A stretch of DNA of 64,000 nt from Colletes latitarsis. Taxonomy: Eukaryota > Arthropoda > Insecta > Hymenoptera > Colletidae. A program made the position numbers and the translations under genes. Shown here in pieces: positions 40,602-52,950 of the stretch (position 1 is the first letter of the stretch; every line of letters begins with the position of its first letter). Location of the stretch: contig NC_135134.1 of assembly GCF_051014445.1 (NCBI RefSeq), forward strand, positions 26,229,672 to 26,293,671. Reading direction: 5' to 3'. Below the pieces are notes generated by a model that was not told the DNA's origin, did not search any database, and worked only from the letters and a program-made list of their open reading frames with translations.

Positions 40602-42099
40602 AATATTGATCGAAACCGGATTTAATGGACTGTTTCAGTGTGGTATCACATTACTACGTGATCCAATCCAGAAAAAGCCCAGGATCTGGCCATCAAGTAT
40701 GAGAAATATGCGTAAGTATGAGCCTGCTGAGGGCAAATCCTAGACCTAACCCAGACGTAACATGCGTTATCCTCTAAAATATTAATCAAGACCAGATTTA
40801 ATGGACTGTTTCAGTGTGGTACACCATTACTACGTGATCCAAACCAGAATAAAACCCAGGATCTGTACAACTAGTATGTGAAGAATGCGAAAGTATGAGC
40901 CTGACGATGGCAAATCCCAGAACTATCCCAGACAAAACTTGCGTTATCATCTAAAATATTGACCGAAACCTGTTTTAATCGACTGTTTCAGTGTGGTACC
41001 ACATTACTACGTGATCCAAACCAGAAAAAGCCCAGAATCTGGCCATGAAGTATGAGAAATATGCGAAATAATGAGCCTGATTAGGGCAAATCCTAGACCT
41101 AACCCAGACCTAACATGCGTCATCCTCTAAAATATTTATCAAGACCAGGTTTAATGGACTTTTTCAGTGTGGTGCCACATTAGTACATGATCCAAACCAG
41201 AATAAGCCCGGGATCTGTTCAACAAGTATGTGAAAGACGCGAAAGTATGACCCTGGTGAGGGCAAATGCGAGGCCTAATCTAGACCTAACATGCGTTATC
41301 CTCTAAGCTATTGATCGAAACTAGGTTTAATTTACCGTTTCAGTGTGGTACCACATTACTACGTGATCCATTCCAGAAAACGCCCAGGATCTAGCCATGA
41401 AGTATGAGAAATATGCGAAAATATGAGCCTGATTAGGGCAAATCCTAGACCTAACCCAGACCTAACATGCGTCATCCTCTAAAATATTTATCAAGACCAG
41501 GTTTAATCGACTGTTCAAGTGTGGTACCACATTGCTACGTGATCCAAACCAGAAAAAACCCAGGATCCGTTCAACAAGTATGTGAAGAATGCGAAAGTAT
41601 GTGTCTGATGAGGGAAAATCCCAGGCCTAACCTAGACATAACATGCGTTATCCTCTAAAATATTGATCGAAACCAGGTTTAATGGACAGTTTCAGTTTGG
41701 TACCACATTACTACGTGATGCAATCCAGAAAAACCCCAGGATCTGGCCATCAAGTTTTTTGAAATATGCGAAAGCACGAGCCTTATGAGAGCAAATCCCA
41801 GACCTAACCTAGACCTAACATGAGTTATTCTCTAAAATATTCATCGAAGCCAGGTTTAATGGACTTTTTCAGTGTGGTACCACATTACTACGTGATCCAA
41901 ACTAGAAAAAACCCAAGATCCGTTCAACAAGTATCTGAAGAATGCGAAAGTATGTGTCTGATGAGGGAAAATCCCGGACCTATCCCAGACCTAACTTGCG
42001 TTATCCTCTAAAATATTGATCGAAACCAGGTTTAATGGACTGTTTCAGTGTGGTACCACATTACTACGTGATCCAATCCAGAAAAACCCCAGGATCTGG

Positions 42100-44820
42100 C
42101 CATCAAGTATGAGAAATATGCGAAAGTATGAGCCTGGTGAGGGGAAATCCTAGACCTAACCCAGACCTAACATGCGTTATCCTCTAAAATGTTTATCAAG
42201 ACCAGATTTAATGAACTGTTTCAGTGTGGTACCACATTAGTACATGATCCAAACCAGAATAAGCCAGGGATATGTTCAGCAAGTATGTGAAAAATGCGAA
42301 AGTATGACCCTGATGGGGGCAAATCCCAGGCCTAATCTAGACCTAACAAGCGTTATCCTCTAAAATATTGATCGAAACTAGGTTTAATGGACTGTTTCAG
42401 TGAGGTACCACATTACTACGTGATCCAAACGAGAAAAACCGAGGATCTGTTCAACAAGTATGTTAAAAATGCGAAAGTATGTCCCTGATGAGGGCAAATC
42501 CCAGGTTTAACCTAGACATAACATGCGTTATCCTCTAAAATATTCATCGAAACTAGGTTTAATTGAATGTTTCAGTGTGATACCACATTACTACGTGACC
42601 CAATCCAGAAAAAGCCCAGGTTCTAGCCATCAAGTATGAGAAATATGCGAAAGTATGAGCCCGCTGAGGGCAAATCCTAGACCTAACCCAGACCTAACAT
42701 GCGTTATCCACCAAAATATTTAACAAGACCAGATTTAATTGAATGTTTCAGTGTGGCACCACATTAGTACATGATCCAAACCAGAATAAGCCAGGGATCT
42801 GTTCAACAAGTATGTGAAAGGCGCGAAAGTATGACCCTGATGAGTGCAAATCCCAGGCCTAATCTAGACCTAACATTGCGTTATCCTCTAAACTAATGAT
42901 CGAAACTAGGTTTAATGGACTGTTTCAGTGTGGTACCACATTACTACGTGATCCAAACCAGAAAAACCGAGGATCTGTTCAATAAGTATGTTAAAAATGC
43001 GAAAGTATGACCCTGATGAGGGCAAATCCCAGACCTATCCCAGACCAAACATGCGTTGACCTCTAAAATACTTTTCAAGACCAGATTTAATTGAATGTTT
43101 CAGTGTGGTACCACATTACTACGTGATCCAAACCAGAAAAAACCCAGGATCTGTTCAACAAGTATGTGGAGAATGCGAAAGTATATGTCTGATGAGGGCA
43201 AATCCCTGGCCTAACCTAGACATAACATGCGTTATCATCTAAAATATTCATCCAAACCAGGTTTAATCGACTGTTCCAGTGTGGTACCACATTACTACGT
43301 GATCCAAACCAGAATAAAACCCAGGATCTGGCCATCAAGTATGAGAAATATGCGAAAGTATGAGCCTGGTGAGGGGAAATCCTAGACCTAACCCAGACCT
43401 AACATGCGTTATCCTCTAAAATGTTTATCAAGGCCAGATTTAATGGACTGTTTCAGTGTGGTACCACATTAGTACATGATCCAAACCAGAATAAGCCAGG
43501 GATATGTTCAGCAAGTATGTGAAAAATGCGAAAGTATGACCCTGATGGGGGCAAATCCCAGGCCTAATCTAGACCTAACAAGCGTTATCCTCTAAAATAT
43601 TGATCGAAACTAGGTTTAATGGACTGTTTCAGTGAGGTACCACATTACTACGTGATCCAAACGAGAAAAACCGAGGATCTGTTCAACAAGTATGTTAAAA
43701 ATGCGAAAGTATGTCCCTGATGAGGGCAAATCCCAGGTTTAACCTAGACATAACATGCGTTATCCTCTAAAATATTCATCGAAACTAGGTTTAATTGAAT
43801 GTTTCAGTGTGATACCACATTACTACGTGACCCAATCCAGAAAAAGCCCAGGTTCTAGCCATCAAGTATGAGAAATATGCGAAAGTATGAGCCCGCTGAG
43901 GGCAAATCCTAGACCTAACCCAGACCTAACATGCGTTATCCACCAAAATATTTAACAAGACCAGATTTAATTGAATGTTTCAGTGTGGTACCACATTAGT
44001 ACATGATCCAAACCAGAATAAGCCAGGGATCTGTTCAACAAGTATGTGAAAGGCGCGAAAGTATGACCCTGATGAGTGCAAATCCCAGGCCTAATCTAGA
44101 CCTAACATTGCGTTATCCTCCAAACTAATGATCGAAACTAGGTTTAATGGACTGTTTCAGTGTGGTACCACATTACTACGTGATCCAAACCAGAAAAACC
44201 GAGGATCTGTTCAATAAGTATGTTAAAAATGCGAAAGTATGACCCTGATGAGGGCAAATCCCAGACCTATCCCAGACCAAACATGCGTTGACCTCTAAAA
44301 TACTTTTCAAGACCAGATTTAATTGAATGTTTCAGTGTGGTACCACATTACTACGTGATCCAAACCAGAAAAAACCCAGGATCTGTTCAGCAAGTATGTG
44401 AAAAATGCGAAAGTATGACCCTGATGGGGGCAAATCCCAGGCCTAATCTAGACCTAACAAGCGTTATCCTCCAAAATATTGATCGAAACCAGGTTTAATG
44501 GACTGTTCCAGTGTGGTACCACATTACTACGTGATCCAAACCAGAATAAAACCCAGGATCTGGCCATCAAGTATGAGAAATATGCGAAAGTATGAGCCTG
44601 GTGAGGGGAAATCCTAGACCTAACCCAGACCTAACATGCGTTATCCTCTAAAATGTTTATCAAGGCCAGATTTAATGGACTGTTTCAGTGTGGTACCACA
44701 TTAGTACATGATCCAAACCAGAATAAGCCAGGGATATGTTCAGCAAGTATGTGAAAAATGCGAAAGTATGACCCTGATGGGGGCAAATCCCAGGCCTAAT
44801 CTAGACCTAACAAGCGTTAT
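42100..44820 (+). repeat. 7-monomer (1,232-bp) higher-order subrepeat, 2.2 copies
   Basis: The marker GGCCATCAAG with GAGCCTGGTGAGGGG and AAAATGTTTATC recurs at about 42100, 43332 and 44564, two steps of exactly 1,232 bp. The third copy stops near 44820 (CTCTATAATATTC). The last monomer of the second unit has been replaced by a GATGGGGGC monomer. CATTAGTACATG, AACGAGAAAAACCG and CCAAAATATTTAACAAG monomers recur in the same order. Confidence 0.85.
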
Positions 44821-46139
44821 TCTCTATAATATTCATCGAAGCCAGGTTTAATGGACTTTTTCAGTGTGGTACCACATTACTACCTGATCCAAACCAGAAA
44901 AAACCCAGGATCCGTTCAACAAGTATGTGAGGAATGCGAAAGTATGTGTATGATGAAGGAAAATCCCAGGCCTAACCTAGACCTAACTTGCGTTATCCTC
45001 TAAAACATTGATCGAAACCAGATTTAATGGACTGTTTCAGTGTGGTACCACATTAGTACATGATCCAAACCAGAATAAGCCAGGGATCTGTTCAACAGGT
45101 ATGTGAAAAATGCGAAAGTATGACCCTGATGGGGGCAAATCCCAGGCCTAATCTAGACCTAACAAGCGTTATCCTCTAAAATATTGATCGAAACTCGGTT
45201 TAATGGACTGTTTCAGTGAGGTACCACATTGCTACGTGATCCAAACCAGAAAAACCGAGGATCTGTTCAAGAAGTATGTTAAAAATGCGAAAGTATGTCC
45301 CTGATGAGGGCAAATCCCAGGATTAACCTAGACATAACATGCGTTATCCTCTAAAATATTGATCGAAACCAGGTTTAATTTACTGTTTCAGTGTGGTACC
45401 ACATTACTACGTGATCCAAACCAGAAGAAATACAGAATCTGTTCAACAAGTATGTGAAAAACGCGAAACGATGAGCCTGATTAGGGCAAATCCTAGACAT
45501 AACCCAGATCTAACATGCGTTACCCTCAAAATTATTGATCGAAACCAGGTTTAATGGACTGTTTCAGTGTGGTACCACATTACTACGTGATCCAAACCAG
45601 AAAAAGCCCAGAATCTGGCCATCAAGTATGAGAAATATGCGAAAGTATGAGCCTGATGAGGGCAAATCCTAGATCTAACCCAGACCTAATATGCGTTATC
45701 CTCTAAAATATTTATCAAGACCAGGTCTAATTGAATGTTTCAGTGTGGTACCACATTACTACGTGATCCGAACCAGAAAAAACCCAGGATATGTTCAACA
45801 AGTATGTGGAGAATGCGAAAGTATGTGTCTGATGAGGGCAAATCCCAGGGCTATCCTAGACATAACATGCGTTATCCTCTAAAATATTTATCAAGACCAG
45901 GTCTAATTGAATGTTTCAGTGTGGTACCACATTACTACGTGATCCGAACCAGAAAAAACCCAGGATCCGTTCAACAAGTATGTGAAGAATGCGAAAGTAT
46001 GTGTCTGATGAGGGAAAATCCTAGACCTAACCTAGACCTAACTTGCGTTATCCTCTAAAATATTGATCGAAACCAGGTTTAATTGACTGTTTCAGTGTGG
46101 TACCACATTACTACGTGATCCAGTCCAGAAATAGCCCAG

Positions 46140-47271
46140 GATCTAGCCATGAAGTATGAGAAATATGCGAAAGTATGAGCCTGATGAGGGCAAATCCTAG
46201 ACCTAACCGAAACCTAACATGCGTTATCCTCTAAAATATTTATCAAGACCAGGTTTAATTGATGTTTCAGTGTGGTACCACATTACTACGTGAACCAAAC
46301 CAGAAAAAACCCAGGATCCGTTCAACAAGTATGTTAAAACTGCGACAGTATGACCCTGATGAGGGCAATTCCCAGGCCTAACCTAGACCTAACATGCGTT
46401 GTCCTCTAAAATATTGATGGAAACCAGGTTTAATTGACTGTTTCAGTGTTGCACTTCATTACTACGTGATACAATCCAGAAAAAGCCCAGGATCTAGCCA
46501 TCATGTATGAGAAATATGCGAAAGAATGAGCCTGATGAGAGCAAATCCCAGACCTAACCTAGACCTAACATGAATTATTCTCTAAAATATTGATCGAAAC
46601 CAGGTTCACTTGACTGCTTCAGTGTGGTCCCACATTACTACGTGATCCAAGCCAGAAAAAACCCAGGATCCGTTCGACAAGTATGTGAAGAATGCGAAAG
46701 TATGAGTCTGATGAGGTCAAATCCCAGACCTATCCCAGACTTAACTTGCGTTATCCTCTAAAATATTGATCGAAACCAGGTTTAATCGACTGTTTCAGCG
46801 TGGTACCACATTACTACGTGATACAATCCAGAAACAGCCCAGGATCTAGCCATGAAGTATGAGAAATATGCGAAAGTATGAGCCTGATGAGGGCAAATCC
46901 TAGACCTAACCGAAACCTAACATGCGTTATCCTCTAAAATATTTATCAAGACCAGGTTTAATTGATGTTTCAGTGTGGTACCACATTACTACGTGAACCA
47001 AACCAGAAAAAACCCAGGATCCGTTCAACAAGTATGTTAAAACTGCGACAGTATGACCCTGATGAGGGCAATTCCCAGGCCTAACCTAGACCTAACATGC
47101 GTTGTCCTCTAAAATATTGATGGAAACCAGGTTTAATTGACTGTTTCAGTGTTGCACTTCATTACTACGTGATACAATCCAGAAAAAGCCCAGGATCTAG
47201 CCATCATGTATGAGAAATATGCGAAAGAATGAGCCTGATGAGAGCAAATCCCAGACCTAACCTAGACCTTA
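46140..47271 (+). repeat. Tandem 4-monomer duplication (703-bp step)
   Basis: Positions 46140-46568 recur at 46843-47271. The step is 703 bp, one less than four monomers, because one unit has TTAATTGATGTTTC in place of TTAATTGAATGTTTC. Both copies carry CTAACCGAAACC and GTGTTGCACTTC. The pair is itself copied at 57228-58360 within the 11,088-bp duplication. Confidence 0.8.
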
Positions 47272-48504
47272 CATGCGTTATCCTCTAAAATATTGATCGA
47301 AACCTGGTTTAATTGAATGTTTCAGAGTGGTACCACATTACTATGTGATCCAAACCAGAAAAGACCCAGGATCTGTTCAACAAGTTTGTGAAAAACGCGA
47401 AAGTATGAGCCTGATGAGGGCAAATCCCAGACCTATCCCAGACCTAACTTGCGTTATCCTCTAAAATATTGATCGAAACCAGGTTTAGTGAACTGTTTCA
47501 GTGTGGTACCACATTACTACGTGATCCAAACCAGAAAAAACCCAGGTTCCGTTCAAGAAGTATGTGAAGAATGCGAAAGTATGAGTCTGATGTGTGAAAA
47601 TCCCAGACCTAACCTAGACCTAACATGCGTTATCCTCTAAAATATTGATCCAAACCAGGTTTAATGGACTGTTTCAGTGTGGCACCACACTACTACGTGA
47701 TCCAAACCAGAAAAAACCCAGGATCTGTTCAACAAGTATGTGAAGAACGCGAAAGTATGAGTCTGATGAGTGAAAATCCTAGACCTAACCTAGACCTAAG
47801 ATGCATTATCCTCTAAAATATTTATCCAGACCAGGTTTCATTGAATGTTTCAGTGTGGTACCACTTTACTACGTGATCCAATCCAGAAATAGCCCAGGAT
47901 CTAGCCATGAAGTATGAGAAATATGCGAAAGTAAGAGCCTGATGAGGGCAAATCCTAGACCTATCCCAGACCTAACTTGCGTTATCCTCCAAAATATTGA
48001 TCGAAACCAGGTTTAATTGTCTGTTTCAGCGTGGTACCACATTACTACGTGATACAATGCAGAAACAGCCCAGGATCTAGCCATGAAGTATGAGAAATAT
48101 GCGAAAGTATGAGCCTGATTGGGGCAAATCCCAGACCTATCCCAGACCTAACTTGCGTTATCCTCTAAAATATTGATCGAAACCAGGTTTAATAGACTGT
48201 TTCAGTGTGGTACCACATTACTACGTGATCCAATCCAGAAATAGCCCAGGATCTAGCCATGAAGTATGAGAAATATGCGAAAGTATGAGCCTGACGAGGG
48301 CAAATCCTAGACCTAACCCAAACCTAACATGCGTTATCCTCTAAAATATTTATCAAGACCAGGTTTAATTGGTTGTTTCAGTGTGGTACCACTTTACTAC
48401 GTGATCCAATCCAGAAATAGCCCAGGATCTAGCCATGAAGTATGAGAAATATGCGAAAGTAAGAGCCTGATGAGGGCAAATCCTAGACCTAACCCAGACC
48501 TAAC

Positions 48505-48680
48505 ATGCGTTATCCTCTAAAATATTTATCAAGACCAGGTTTAATTGAATGTTTCAGTGTGGTACCACATTACTACGTGACCCAAACCAGAAAAAACCCA
48601 GGATCTGTTCAACAAGTATGTGAAAAACGCGAAAGTATGAGCCTGATGAGGGCAAATCCCAGACCTATCCCAGACCTAAC
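48505..48680 (+). repeat. Representative 176-bp monomer with landmarks
   Basis: This copy is close to the common form and is used as a coordinate frame, with position 1 at the A of ATGCG. Positions 14-22 are an AT-rich box (TAAAATATT). Positions 28-38 in most monomers are the odd palindrome AAACCAGGTTT; this copy has the variant AGACCAGGTTT. Positions 54-65 are the perfect palindrome TGTGGTACCACA with a KpnI site at 57-62. Positions 87-92 are an A6 tract. Positions 103-118 are the variable box GTTCAACAAGTATGTG. Positions 139-146 are CTGATGAG. Positions 157-176 hold a short internal direct repeat of CAGACCTA-type units that leads into the next ATGCG. I counted 72 G or C in 176 bases. Confidence 0.93.
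48558..48569. other. Conserved 12-bp perfect palindrome with KpnI site (exemplar)
   Basis: TGTGGTACCACA equals its own reverse complement. It recurs near the middle of most monomers in the window at the same phase, so KpnI would cut most of the array into a 176-bp ladder. Variants change one arm (GGTACCGCATT, GGTACCGCCTT, GGTACCACTTT) or abolish the centre (GTTGTACTTCATT, GTTGCACTTCATT, GTGATACC). Dyads of this kind in satellites can be protein binding sites or cruciform-prone; that function is inferred, not shown. Confidence 0.85.
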
Positions 48681-49703
48681 TTGCGTTATCCTCTAAAATA
48701 TTGATCGAAACCAGGTTTAATTGACTGTTTCAGTGTGGTACCACATTACTACGTGATCCAGTCCAGAAATAGCCCAGGATCTAGCCATGAAGTATGAGAA
48801 ATATGCGAAAGTATGAGCCTGACGAGGGCAAATCCTAGATCTAACCCAAACCTAACATGCGTTATCCTCTAAAATATTTATCAAGACCAGGTTTAATTGA
48901 TTGTTTCATTGTGGACCCACATTACTACGTGATCCAAACCAGAAAAAAACCCAGGATCCGTTCAATAAGTATGTGAAGAATGCGAAAGTATGAGTCTGAT
49001 GAGTGAAAATCCTAGACCTAACCTAGACCTAAGATGCATTATCCTCTAAAATATTTATCCAGACCAGGTTTCATTGAATGTTTCAGTGTGGTACCACTTT
49101 ACTACGTGATCCAATCCAGAAATAGCCCAGGATCTAGCCATGAAGTATGAGAAATATGCGAAAGTAAGAGCCTGATGAGAGCAAATCCTAGACCTATCCC
49201 AGACCTAAGATGCATTATCCTCTAAAATATTTATCCAGACCAGGTTTCATTGAATGTTTCACTGTGGTACCACTTTACTACGTGATCCAATCCAGAAATA
49301 GCCCAGGACCTAGCCATGAAGTATGAGAAATATGCGAAAGTAAGAGCCTGATGAGGGCAAATCCTAGACCTATCCCAGACCTAACTTGCGTTATCCTCCA
49401 AAATATTGATCGAAACCAGGTTTAATTGTCTGTTTCAGCGTGGTACCACATTACTACGTGATACAATCCAGAAACAGCCCAGGATCTAGCCATGAAGTAT
49501 GAGAAATATGCGAAAGTATGAGCCTGGTGAGGGCAAATCCTAGTCTAATCCCAGACCCAACATGCGTTATCCTCTAAAATATTTATCAAGGCCAGGTTTA
49601 ATTGATTGTTTCAGTGTGGTCCCACATTACTACGTGATCCAAACCAGAAAAAACCCAGGATCTGTTCAACAAGTATGTTAAAACTGCGACAGTATGAGTC
49701 TGC

Positions 49704-52700
49704 TGAGGGCAAATCCTAGACCTAACCCAGACGTAACATGCGTTATCCTCTAAAATATTAATCAAGACCAGATTTAATGGACTGTTTCAGTGTGGTACAC
49801 CATTACTACGTGATCCAAACCAGAATAAAACCCAGGATCTGTACAACTAGTATGTGAAGAATGCGAAAGTATGAGCCTGACGATGGCAAATCCCAGAACT
49901 ATCCCAGACAAAACTTGCGTTATCATCTAAAATATTGACCGAAACCTGTTTTAATCGACTGTTTCAGTGTGGTACCACATTACTACGTGATCCAAACCAG
50001 AAAAAGCCCAGAATCTGGCCATGAAGTATGAGAAATATGCGAAATAATGAGCCTGATTAGGGCAAATCCTAGACCTAACCCAGACCTAACATGCGTCATC
50101 CTCTAAAATATTTATCAAGACCAGGTTTAATGGACTTTTTCAGTGTGGTGCCACATTAGTACATGATCCAAACCAGAATAAGCCCGGGATCTGTTCAACA
50201 AGTATGTGAAAGACGCGAAAGTATGACCCTGGTGAGGGCAAATGCGAGGCCTAATCTAGACCTAACATGCGTTATCCTCTAAGCTATTGATCGAAACTAG
50301 GTTTAATTTACCGTTTCAGTGTGGTACCACATTACTACGTGATCCATTCCAGAAAACGCCCAGGATCTAGCCATGAAGTATGAGAAATATGCGAAAATAT
50401 GAGCCTGATTAGGGCAAATCCTAGACCTAACCCAGACCTAACATGCGTCATCCTCTAAAATATTTATCAAGACCAGGTTTAATCGACTGTTCAAGTGTGG
50501 TACCACATTGCTACGTGATCCAAACCAGAAAAAACCCAGGATCCGTTCAACAAGTATGTGAAGAATGCGAAAGTATGTGTCTGATGAGGGAAAATCCCAG
50601 GCCTAACCTAGACATAACATGCGTTATCCTCTAAAATATTGATCGAAACCAGGTTTAATGGACAGTTTCAGTTTGGTACCACATTACTACGTGATGCAAT
50701 CCAGAAAAACCCCAGGATCTGGCCATCAAGTTTTTTGAAATATGCGAAAGCACGAGCCTTATGAGAGCAAATCCCAGACCTAACCTAGACCTAACATGAG
50801 TTATTCTCTAAAATATTCATCGAAGCCAGGTTTAATGGACTTTTTCAGTGTGGTACCACATTACTACGTGATCCAAACTAGAAAAAACCCAAGATCCGTT
50901 CAACAAGTATCTGAAGAATGCGAAAGTATGTGTCTGATGAGGGAAAATCCCGGACCTATCCCAGACCTAACTTGCGTTATCCTCTAAAATATTGATCGAA
51001 ACCAGGTTTAATGGACTGTTTCAGTGTGGTACCACATTACTACGTGATCCAATCCAGAAAAACCCCAGGATCTGGCCATCAAGTATGAGAAATATGCGAA
51101 AGTATGAGCCTGGTGAGGGGAAATCCTAGACCTAACCCAGACCTAACATGCGTTATCCTCTAAAATGTTTATCAAGACCAGATTTAATGAACTGTTTCAG
51201 TGTGGTACCACATTAGTACATGATCCAAACCAGAATAAGCCAGGGATATGTTCAGCAAGTATGTGAAAAATGCGAAAGTATGACCCTGATGGGGGCAAAT
51301 CCCAGGCCTAATCTAGACCTAACAAGCGTTATCCTCTAAAATATTGATCGAAACTAGGTTTAATGGACTGTTTCAGTGAGGTACCACATTACTACGTGAT
51401 CCAAACGAGAAAAACCGAGGATCTGTTCAACAAGTATGTTAAAAATGCGAAAGTATGTCCCTGATGAGGGCAAATCCCAGGTTTAACCTAGACATAACAT
51501 GCGTTATCCTCTAAAATATTCATCGAAACTAGGTTTAATTGAATGTTTCAGTGTGATACCACATTACTACGTGACCCAATCCAGAAAAAGCCCAGGTTCT
51601 AGCCATCAAGTATGAGAAATATGCGAAAGTATGAGCCCGCTGAGGGCAAATCCTAGACCTAACCCAGACCTAACATGCGTTATCCACCAAAATATTTAAC
51701 AAGACCAGATTTAATTGAATGTTTCAGTGTGGCACCACATTAGTACATGATCCAAACCAGAATAAGCCAGGGATCTGTTCAATAAGTATGTTAAAAATGC
51801 GAAAGTATGACCCTGATGAGGGCAAATCCCAGACCTATCCCAGACCAAACATGCGTTGACCTCTAAAATACTTTTCAAGACCAGATTTAATTGAATGTTT
51901 CAGTGTGGTACCACATTACTACGTGATCCAAACCAGAAAAAACCCAGGATCTGTTCAACAAGTATGTGGAGAATGCGAAAGTATGTGTCTGATGAGGGCA
52001 AATCCCTGGCCTAACCTAGACATAACATGCGTTATCATCTAAAATATTCATCCAAACCAGGTTTAATCGACTGTTCCAGTGTGGTACCACATTACTACGT
52101 GATCCAAACCAGAATAAAACCCAGGATCTGGCCATCAAGTATGAGAAATATGCGAAAGTATGAGCCTGGTGAGGGGAAATCCTAGACCTAACCCAGACCT
52201 AACATGCGTTATCCTCTAAAATGTTTATCAAGGCCAGATTTAATGGACTGTTTCAGTGTGGTACCACATTAGTACATGATCCAAACCAGAATAAGCCAGG
52301 GATATGTTCAGCAAGTATGTGAAAAATGCGAAAGTATGACCCTGATGGGGGCAAATCCCAGGCCTAATCTAGACCTAACAAGCGTTATCCTCTAAAATAT
52401 TGATCGAAACTAGGTTTAATGGACTGTTTCAGTGAGGTACCACATTACTACGTGATCCAAACGAGAAAAACCGAGGATCTGTTCAACAAGTATGTTAAAA
52501 ATGCGAAAGTATGTCCCTGATGAGGGCAAATCCCAGGTTTAACCTAGACATAACATGCGTTATCCTCTAAAATATTCATCGAAACTAGGTTTAATTGAAT
52601 GTTTCAGTGTGATACCACATTACTACGTGACCCAATCCAGAAAAAGCCCAGGTTCTAGCCATCAAGTATGAGAAATATGCGAAAGTATGAGCCCGCTGAG

Positions 52701-52950
52701 GGCAAATCCTAGACCTAACCCAGACCTAACATGCGTTATCCACCAAAATATTTAACAAGACCAGATTTAATTGAATGTTTCAGTGTGGTACCACATTAGT
52801 ACATGATCCAAACCAGAATAAGCCAGGGATCTGTTCAACAAGTATGTGAAAGGCGCGAAAGTATGACCCTGATGAGTGCAAATCCCAGGCCTAATCTAGA
52901 CCTAACATTGCGTTATCCTCCAAACTAATGATCGAAACTAGGTTTAATGG
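49704..52950 (+). repeat. Second copy of the 51-mer unit, first segment
   Basis: Matches 40727 to about 42813 at offset 8,976 and 42990 to about 44150 at offset 8,800, so one monomer is missing at about 51790. Near 52950 the match jumps back from 44150 to 41862: CAAACTAATGATCG runs into GGACTTTTTCAG. The unit thus re-enters itself, adding 12 monomers net. Confidence 0.85.
50731..50736 (+). other. T6 marker variant, copy
   Basis: Same variant as 41755-41760, exactly 8,976 bp downstream. It supports the 51-monomer duplication independently of the main alignment. Confidence 0.85.

Larger units (their letters stand above)
47790..49260 (+). repeat. Cluster of AAGATGCATTATCC monomers
   Basis: Monomers starting CTAAGATGCATTATCC with TTTATCCAGACCAGG and TTTCATTGAATG occur at about 47807, 49031 and 49207; the last two are adjacent. 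They are paired with monomers ending AAATAGCCCAGG. The cluster is repeated at about 58895, 60119 and 60295. Confidence 0.78.
40727..49703 (+). repeat. Right-domain 51-monomer unit (8,976 bp), first copy
   Basis: The sequence beginning GAGGGCAAATCC and CCAGACGTAACATG at 40727 restarts at 49703, exactly 51 x 176 = 8,976 bp later. Within it are the T6 monomer (41755), the 7-monomer subrepeat (42100-44820), a CTAACATTGCG monomer with one extra base (about 42875), and the CCGAAACC four-monomer duplication (46140-47271). The copies are near-identical, so the duplication is recent. Confidence 0.88.

Noticed and set aside
45735..46058. 107-codon plus-strand ORF, repeated identically at 56823-57146
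   Set aside because: Its identity with the second copy follows from the 11,088-bp duplication, and its sequence is satellite read through in another frame. Recurrence is not evidence of selection on a protein.
48643..48650. C/D-box snoRNA-like CTGATGA motif
   Set aside because: The C box needs a purine before TGATGA and here it is C. No paired D box with terminal stem was found.
48505..48680. CENP-B box (TTCGnnnnAnnCGGG) in the monomer
   Set aside because: The reverse complement of GATCGAAAC gives TTCGATCAATA but is followed by TTTT, not CGGG. No canonical box was seen.
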